A stretch of DNA of 7,919 nucleotides from positions 1 to 7,919 of the forward strand of contig DATJMR010000269.1 in assembly GCA_035508595.1 (NCBI GenBank), given 5' to 3'. Shown here piece by piece: positions 1 to 5,340 of the stretch (the first letter of the stretch is position 1; each line of letters opens with the position of its first letter). The notes below the pieces were generated by a model that ran no database searches, was not told where the DNA came from, and saw only the letters and a program-made list of their open reading frames with translations. Source of the DNA: Dyella_B sp035508595. Its GTDB lineage: Bacteria > Pseudomonadota > Gammaproteobacteria > Xanthomonadales > Rhodanobacteraceae. The position numbers and the translations under genes were made by a program.

Positions 1-3000
1 GTCGACGCTGATCTCGTTACGTTGCACGGCATCGTCGAGCAGGATCTTGATGTCCACCTCGTGGTCGGAGGTATCCACACCGGCGGAATTGTCGATGAAG
101 TCGGTATTGAGCAGCACGCCGTGCTGAGCCGCTTCGATACGCCCCTTCTGCGTAAAGCCGAGATTGCCGCCCTCACCCACCACTTTGCAGCGCAGATCCG
201 TGCCGTTGATGCGCAATGCGTTGTTGGCGCGATCGCCTACATCGCCATGCGTTTCGCTCGACGCCTTCACGTACGTGCCGATGCCGCCGTTCCACAGCAA
301 GTCGACCGGCGCCTTGAGAATCGCGCTCATCAAATCCGACGGCGCGAGATGTTGCACATCGGCTTTCAGACCCAGCACCGCGCGCACTTCGGGCGAAATC
401 GGAATCGACTTCACGCTACGCGGCCATATGCCGCCGCCAGCGGAGATCAGCGACTTGTCGTAGTCGTCCCAGCTCGAACGGGGCAGCTTGAACATGCGCT
501 CGCGCTCGACGAACGATTTGGCCGTATCCGGATTGGGATCCAGGAAGATGTGGCGATGATCGAACGCGGCAATCAGACGAATATGCTCGGACAACAACAT
601 GCCGTTGCCGAACACGTCGCCGGACATGTCGCCGATGCCCGCACAAGTGAAATCTTCGCTTTGCGAATCGCGCCCCAGCGCGCGGAAATGGCGTTTTACC
701 GATTCCCACGCACCCTTGGCGGTAATGCCCATGCCCTTATGGTCATAGCCGTTGGAACCGCCCGAGGCGAACGCATCGCCCAGCCAGAAACCGTGTTCGA
801 TCGAAATCGCGTTGGCGATATCCGAAAACGTGGCCGTACCTTTGTCGGCCGCGACGACGAGATACGGATCGTCCTGGTCGTGGCGAACCACATCGTGCGG
901 CGGTACCACCTTGCCTTCGATCAGGTTGTCGGTGATGTCGAGCAGACCGTTGATGAACAGGCGGTAGCAAGCGATGCCTTCGGCCAGCTGCGCGTCGCGA
1001 TCGCCACCCACCGGCGGATGCTTGACGAAGAAGCCGCCCTTCGAACCCACCGGCACGATCACGGTGTTCTTTACCATCTGCGCTTTCACGAGACCTAGCA
1101 CTTCGGTGCGGAAGTCTTCGCGACGATCCGACCAGCGCAGACCACCGCGCGCCACCGGCCCGAAGCGCAAATGGATGCCTTCCACGCGCGGCGAGTACAC
1201 GAAAATTTCGCGATACGGTACGGGCTTGGGCGCATCGGGCACCAGCTTGGAGTCGAACTTGAAGCTGATGTAGTGACGATGCGCGCCATCCCAGGTCTGA
1301 AAGAAGCTGGTGCGCAGCGTGGCCTTGATGGTGTTCATGAAACTCAGCAGGATGCGCTCGTCGTCCAGGCTCGCCACATCGTCGAGCAACGACTTCAAGG
1401 CTTCCCACAACAGATGCACTTGCTGTTCGCGCTTTTGCGACAGCGCGCCCACGATGTTGTCGATCAGTTCGGGCTTGGCCTTTTGCGTCTCCGCGGGAAT
1501 CAGCGCCAGCATCTCGCGACGGAGATCGGCCTGAGCGTTTTCCAGTTCCGTTGCCGATAGCAATTCGCGGCGCGTGTCGAACTTGGCGTTGAACAGCTCG
1601 ATCAGCAAACCGGCAATGGCCGGATAGCGATTGAGCGTTTCTTCCATGTAGCTTTGCGAGAACGCGATACCGACTTGCTGCAAGTATTTGCAGTAACCGC
1701 GCAGCATTGCTACCTGACGCCAATCGGCCTGAGCCAGCAGTACAAGATTGTTGAACCCGTCGCTCTCTGCCTGACCGCGCCACAACGCTTCGAAGCCGCG
1801 CTCGAAACGATCGCGCAAATGCGCCAGATCGAATGCCAACTGCGACTTCGTCTTCAACTCGAAATCGTGAATGGTCAGCGTGCGGCCTTCGCTCTCCAAC
1901 GTGTAGACGTGCTCGGCGAGCATACGCACGCCCATGTTCTCCAGCATCGGCAGCGCATCGGACAGCGAGATCGGCGCACCGACGTGGATCACCTTGAAGC
2001 GCAGGCTCTGGTCGCGCGGGTCTTCGTAAAGATTGAGATGGATGGAGTCGTTGTTTTTCAGCGCGGTGAGCGCCACCACATCGTTGGCGGCCACTTCCGG
2101 CGACACATCTTCCACATAGCCGGCGGGCAGCTGCTTGCCGAAACGATTGAACAGCGCCACACCCTGCGCCGCACCGACTTGCGCGATCAAGCTGTCGCGC
2201 AAACCGTCGTGCCAGTTGCGCACGATGTGCAGCAGTCGAGCTTCAAGCTCCTGCACGTTGAACTTGGGATGATCGCCGGGGCGCGGACGCACGGTAACAT
2301 GCAGACGGGCCAGCGCGGATTCGCCCATCAGCACGTTGGAATCCAGGCTTTCGCCATGGAACACCTCGCGCAGCATCGCCTCGATGCGCTCGCGCACCGT
2401 CGTGTTGAAACGCTCGCGCGGTACGAAAACCAGGCAAGTGAAGAATCGGCCGTAACGGTCGCGGCGCACGAACATGCGCGTGCGAGCGCGTTGCTGCAAT
2501 TCCAAAATGCCCGTCGCGGTGGCGAAGAGTTCTTCCTCGGCGCTCTGGAACAGCTCTTCTTGCGGCAGCGTCTCCAGAATGTGGCGCAGCGCCTTGCCGG
2601 AATACGCATCGCGCTTGAGACCCGACCGCGCCATCACCGCCTCCACGCGCTGGCGCACCAAAGGCACCTCCTGCGGGCGCGTCATATAGGCATTGGAGGT
2701 GAACAGACCCAGGAAACGTTGCTCGGATACCGGCGTGCCGTTGGCGTCGAACTTCAACACGCCCACGTAATCCATATTGCTGGGGCGATGGACGTGCGAG
2801 CGCGCATTGGTCTTGGTAAGAATGATGGCGTCGTAAGAGCCCGACTGCGGCAGATCATGCGCGGCCAGTGTGCGCAGTGAACGCGGCGCAACCGAGCGCT
2901 CGCTCTTATGCAGAATGCCCAGTCCCGACTCTTCCACGGGACGCAACACTTCGTCGCCGTCGGTCTTGGCGACTTCGTATTCGCGATAGCCGAGGAAGGT

Positions 3001-3666
3001 GAAATTGTTGTCCGCCAGCCAGCGCAGAAATTCGCTGGCCTCGTTGATCGACGACGCATCGAGCTGCAGCTTGCGGTTAGGCAGATCCGCCGCTATCGCA
3101 AGAGCCTTGTCGCGCATGGTGCTCCAATCGCGCACCGCCGCGCGCACGTCTTCCAGCGCATCGGCAATACGCGATGTCACCTGCGTTCGGGTGGCTTCGT
3201 CCTGGATGTTGTCCACTTCGAAATGCATCACCGATTCGGGCTTGCCTTGATCGTCGCCGATGCTTTGAAGCTGACCATTGGGGTCGCGAGCGATCTTTAC
3301 CACTGGGTGAAGCACGGCATGGATCGCCGAATAATCGGACAGCACCATCGTTACAGTATCGACGAGGAACGGCATGTCGTCGGTGACGATTTCCACTGCA
3401 CTGCGCGCCGCGTGGCCCGCGTCCGTGACGCGAACCGACGTGCGACCGGATTGGCGCTGCTGCATGAAATCGAACAGACCTGCAACCACCGCCGCCCATT
3501 CGGCGGGCGTATGCAGATCGACATCGGTACTGGCAATGCGCGCAAAAAAGGCGCTGATAAAAAATTGCGCCTCATCAAGGCGCTTCGTCGGAAAACTGCT
3601 TTTCTTCAACTCTTCGAGCACGACAGACGCAAGGGGGATGTCGTTGGCCGCACGGATCGCATTCAT
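1..3666 (-). CDS. gdhB: NAD-dependent glutamate dehydrogenase, large GDH2 class (C-terminus beyond left edge)
   Basis: Catalyses oxidative deamination of L-glutamate to 2-oxoglutarate and ammonium with NAD+, a cytoplasmic catabolic step. Reading the minus strand from the ATG at 3666 gives 1222 uninterrupted codons to the window edge; family members have about 1600-1650 residues, so roughly 400 are missing. Visible motifs: DDMPFLVD (96-103) in the first ACT-like regulatory domain; RGGLRWSDR (840-848) and PVGSKGG (872-878) of the glutamate-binding catalytic core; YDHKGMG (974-980); GDMSGDVFGNGM (1012-1023) of the NAD-binding region; WNGGIGTYV (1125-1133); GEGGNLG (1164-1170); and NSAGVDTSDHE (1193-1203). 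ACT-type domains fill about the first 650 residues and the catalytic domain about 725-1220, by family analogy. An in-frame TAA four codons upstream (3676-3678) rules out an earlier start, although the Shine-Dalgarno sequence is weak. Relatives are allosterically controlled, for example by arginine in Pseudomonas aeruginosa; whether this one is cannot be seen. The symbol follows Pseudomonas usage. Confidence 0.96.
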   Translation of the reverse strand, partial: MNAIRAANDIPLASVVLEELKKSSFPTKRLDEAQFFISAFFARIASTDVDLHTPAEWAAVVAGLFDFMQQRQSGRTSVRVTDAGHAARSAVEIVTDDMPFLVDTVTMVLSDYSAIHAVLHPVVKIARDPNGQLQSIGDDQGKPESVMHFEVDNIQDEATRTQVTSRIADALEDVRAAVRDWSTMRDKALAIAADLPNRKLQLDASSINEASEFLRWLADNNFTFLGYREYEVAKTDGDEVLRPVEESGLGILHKSERSVAPRSLRTLAAHDLPQSGSYDAIILTKTNARSHVHRPSNMDYVGVLKFDANGTPVSEQRFLGLFTSNAYMTRPQEVPLVRQRVEAVMARSGLKRDAYSGKALRHILETLPQEELFQSAEEELFATATGILELQQRARTRMFVRRDRYGRFFTCLVFVPRERFNTTVRERIEAMLREVFHGESLDSNVLMGESALARLHVTVRPRPGDHPKFNVQELEARLLHIVRNWHDGLRDSLIAQVGAAQGVALFNRFGKQLPAGYVEDVSPEVAANDVVALTALKNNDSIHLNLYEDPRDQSLRFKVIHVGAPISLSDALPMLENMGVRMLAEHVYTLESEGRTLTIHDFELKTKSQLAFDLAHLRDRFERGFEALWRGQAESDGFNNLVLLAQADWRQVAMLRGYCKYLQQVGIAFSQSYMEETLNRYPAIAGLLIELFNAKFDTRRELLSATELENAQADLRREMLALIPAETQKAKPELIDNIVGALSQKREQQVHLLWEALKSLLDDVASLDDERILLSFMNTIKATLRTSFFQTWDGAHRHYISFKFDSKLVPDAPKPVPYREIFVYSPRVEGIHLRFGPVARGGLRWSDRREDFRTEVLGLVKAQMVKNTVIVPVGSKGGFFVKHPPVGGDRDAQLAEGIACYRLFINGLLDITDNLIEGKVVPPHDVVRHDQDDPYLVVAADKGTATFSDIANAISIEHGFWLGDAFASGGSNGYDHKGMGITAKGAWESVKRHFRALGRDSQSEDFTCAGIGDMSGDVFGNGMLLSEHIRLIAAFDHRHIFLDPNPDTAKSFVERERMFKLPRSSWDDYDKSLISAGGGIWPRSVKSIPISPEVRAVLGLKADVQHLAPSDLMSAILKAPVDLLWNGGIGTYVKASSETHGDVGDRANNALRINGTDLRCKVVGEGGNLGFTQKGRIEAAQHGVLLNTDFIDNSAGVDTSDHEVDIKILLDDAVQRNEISVD

Positions 3667-3761
3667 GGCTTCTACTTAAGGAGTGGAGACGGATGATGTG
3701 GAGCAGAAAGCTTTAAAAGGATACGCTTCGCGCTGCATTGAATCCATCGGCAGCGCAACAA

Positions 3762-3773
3762 CAAAGGCCTTTG
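3762..3773. promoter_or_regulatory. Perfect 12-bp palindrome, possible operator
   Basis: CAAAGGCCTTTG reads identically on both strands. It lies about 96 bases upstream of the glutamate dehydrogenase start and 363 bases upstream of the adaptor start, so if it is a protein-binding site the dehydrogenase is the likelier target. The palindrome is seen directly. Its role is inference, and I do not recognise it as the site of a specific regulator. Confidence 0.25.
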
Positions 3774-3831
3774 CAAACCACGCGGATCAGCGCGCAGTCA
3801 TCAACGTTTTCCGCAGACCTGCGTCGCGAGC

Positions 3832-3847
3832 GGGTTTACCCAAACCC
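3832..3847. promoter_or_regulatory. Inverted repeat with 6-bp arms and 4-base loop
   Basis: GGGTTT and AAACCC flank the loop ACCC. It could be an operator or a small transcript hairpin. It is not followed by a T-run on either strand, so it does not look like an intrinsic terminator, and no gene ends here that would need one. Its function is unknown. Confidence 0.2.
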
Positions 3848-3970
3848 TTGCAGCTCGGATGATCTATCTTGCGTGGGCCACATGACAGAACGCCGGTACA
3901 TAAGTCGTCGCGTTCGCCCCGTGCCGTCAGTCACGAGCAGCGGGGCTGGATTCGCGTCACCGATAAATTG

Positions 3971-3990
3971 TAAACTGACCGGTATAGCCT
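3971..3990. promoter_or_regulatory. Possible TetR-family operator upstream of the efflux operon
   Basis: TAAACTGACCGGTATAGCCT contains the palindrome ACCGGT (3978-3983), preceded by AAACTG. The left half matches the ACTGACCGG type of half-site found in operators of many TetR-family repressors of RND pumps; the right half (TATAG) is degenerate. It lies about 145 bases upstream of the adaptor start. TATAGC (3983-3988) could also serve as a -10 hexamer, but no good -35 is correctly spaced. The sequence is seen directly; the operator role is inferred from family resemblance. Confidence 0.3.
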
Positions 3991-4029
3991 TGTTCGCGGC
4001 CCCGCCATTCAGGGACGAACGACACAAGA

Positions 4030-4042
4030 CAAGACCGTCTTG
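4030..4042. promoter_or_regulatory. Inverted repeat CAAGAC-C-GTCTTG, possible operator
   Basis: Two perfect 6-bp arms surround a single central base, about 94 bases upstream of the adaptor start. The left arm is partly duplicated just before it (CAAGA at 4025-4029). Its place between a plausible promoter zone and the efflux start codon would suit a repressor site or a feature of the 5' untranslated region. No regulator gene is adjacent. Confidence 0.25.
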
Positions 4043-4126
4043 ATCCGATAAACGTAGGATTTTTCGGCAAGTACAGCCGGGCATTCGCCGTTCCGTTGCC
4101 CACCCCACCCCGATTACGCAAGTCAT

Positions 4127-4130
4127 GGAG
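4127..4130 (+). promoter_or_regulatory. Ribosome binding site of the adaptor gene
   Basis: GGAG lies five bases before the ATG at 4136. It supports that start over the nearby ATG at 4125, which is in another frame and has no such motif upstream. Confidence 0.7.
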
Positions 4131-4135
4131 TTCTC

Positions 4136-5329
4136 ATGAAGTCGACGCCAATGCGCACACCGGTGCTGTGCCTGAGCCTGCTGGCGCTTGCCGCCTGCAG
4201 CAGCAAAAACCAAGGCCCGCCCAAAATGCCACCGCCGACGGTGGGGGTTGTGGATGCCCAGCCCCAAAACGTTCCCCTGACCAAGGACCTCGTCGGCCGT
4301 CTGTCGGCCTTTCGCAGCGCCGACGTTCGAGCCCGCGTATCGGGCGTGTTGGTCAAGCGCGTCTATACCGAAGGTACGGACGTAAAGCAGGGCCAGCTGT
4401 TGTTCCAGATCGACCCGGTTCCCTATAAGGCGGCTCTCGCCAACACCGAAGCGGCGCTCGCTTCGGCGCAGGCCAGCTATACCAACGCCCATGTGATCGC
4501 CAACCGCGACCGCCAGCTCGTGCCGCAGGGCTATATCTCGCGCCAGCAGCTGGATACCGATGAAGCCAACGAACGCTCGGCTCAGGCCGCCGTCCGACAA
4601 GCCGAAGCGAACGTGCAGACGGCACGCGTCAATCTGAGCTACACCAACGTAACCTCGCCGATCGACGGCCGCGCTGGCGAGCAGCAGGTAACCGAGGGGG
4701 CGATCGTCGGCAACAGCACCTCGGACGCAGGCGCCAACGCCACCTTGCTGACCACGGTGGATCAGCTCGACCCGCTGTATGTGAACTTCACCCTAGGCGC
4801 CGCCGACCTGGATACGCTGCGCCACGCCCAAAGCAAGGGCAACCTGCAGCTTGCCGCACAGGACAAGACCACGGTGCAGATCACCATGCCCAGCGGCGCC
4901 AAGTACGAACAAATGGGCACGCTGAACTTCTCCGACACCACCGTGAACCCGACCACCGGCGCGATCAACCTGCGTGCGGTGGTACCCAATGCCGAGCGGC
5001 GCCTGCTGCCAGGCATGTACGTCACCCTCACCGCCAACATGGGCGAGCTCAACAAGGTGTTCCTGATACCGCAGGCCGCGATCCAGCGCGATCCTGCCGG
5101 CGCCTACGCGCTGGTGGTGGGCCAGGACGGGAACGTTGCCCAGAAGCGCGTGTCGGCCGACACCATGCTCGGCCACGATTGGGTGGTCACCAGCGGCCTC
5201 GCCGCCGGGGATCAAGTGATCGTGTCGGGTATTCAGGCGGTCAAGCCGGGCGCTCCCGCCAAGGCGACTCCATGGAAGCCTGACCAGGCACCGGCCGGCC
5301 AGGGTCCTGCCGCCGCTGGTCATCAGTAA
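4136..5329 (+). CDS. RND efflux periplasmic adaptor lipoprotein (MexA/AcrA family)
   Basis: Periplasmic membrane-fusion subunit that couples the inner-membrane pump encoded next to it to an outer-membrane channel. At 397 residues it has the usual family length. A lipoprotein signal peptide ends in the lipobox LAAC with Cys21 as the lipidated residue; Ser follows at +2. The first lipoyl half is at about 64-94 (ARVSGVL, then EGTDVKQGQLLFQIDP), followed by an Ala/Gln-rich alpha-helical hairpin at about 97-168. The second lipoyl half includes TSPIDGRAGEQQVTEGAIV (173-191). The beta-barrel region covers about 205-285, with NPTTGAINLRA at 271-281, and the membrane-proximal domain about 290-370, including LLPGMYV (290-296) and IPQAAIQRD (311-319). 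The last 27 residues form a Pro/Ala/Gly-rich tail. It is the first gene of a two-gene operon with the pump. The substrate range cannot be deduced. Confidence 0.95.
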   Translation: MKSTPMRTPVLCLSLLALAACSSKNQGPPKMPPPTVGVVDAQPQNVPLTKDLVGRLSAFRSADVRARVSGVLVKRVYTEGTDVKQGQLLFQIDPVPYKAALANTEAALASAQASYTNAHVIANRDRQLVPQGYISRQQLDTDEANERSAQAAVRQAEANVQTARVNLSYTNVTSPIDGRAGEQQVTEGAIVGNSTSDAGANATLLTTVDQLDPLYVNFTLGAADLDTLRHAQSKGNLQLAAQDKTTVQITMPSGAKYEQMGTLNFSDTTVNPTTGAINLRAVVPNAERRLLPGMYVTLTANMGELNKVFLIPQAAIQRDPAGAYALVVGQDGNVAQKRVSADTMLGHDWVVTSGLAAGDQVIVSGIQAVKPGAPAKATPWKPDQAPAGQGPAAAGHQ

Positions 5330-5333
5330 GGAG
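5328..5333 (+). promoter_or_regulatory. Ribosome binding site of the RND pump gene
   Basis: AAGGAG overlaps the last two bases of the adaptor stop codon and lies seven bases before the pump ATG at 5341. This suggests translational coupling of the two genes. Confidence 0.8.
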
Positions 5334-5340
5334 AACACTG

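Larger units (their letters stand above)
3667..4135. other. Divergent intergenic region without a gene
   Basis: These 469 bases separate the start codons of the glutamate dehydrogenase and the efflux operon, so both promoters should lie here. No open frame in it has a credible ribosome binding site or recognisable product. I found no tRNA-like fold and no hairpin followed by a T-run. Several short inverted repeats are present and are listed separately. I could not find a sigma-70 promoter with both hexamers well matched and 16-18 bases apart on either strand, so no transcription start is called. The region is less GC-rich than the flanking genes, as expected for a promoter region. Confidence 0.8.

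Noticed and set aside
22..3696. Chain of long plus-strand open frames (22-1098, 1171-1560, 1654-2880, 2908-3696)
   Set aside because: All are in one frame, codon-aligned antisense to the glutamate dehydrogenase gene, and open for the same codon-usage reason. Their products are His/Arg/Gln-rich and unrecognisable.
3832..3847. Inverted repeat considered as an intrinsic terminator
   Set aside because: There is no T-run after the stem on either strand, and neither flanking gene ends here.
3738..4043. 101-codon plus-strand frame in the intergenic region
   Set aside because: It begins at a TTG without a ribosome binding site and has no recognisable domain. It spans the inverted repeats, so the stretch is better read as a regulatory region.
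3836..4600. 254-codon minus-strand open frame overlapping the adaptor gene
   Set aside because: More than half is antisense to the conserved adaptor sequence and it has no recognisable domain, so I treat it as a shadow and not as the missing regulator.
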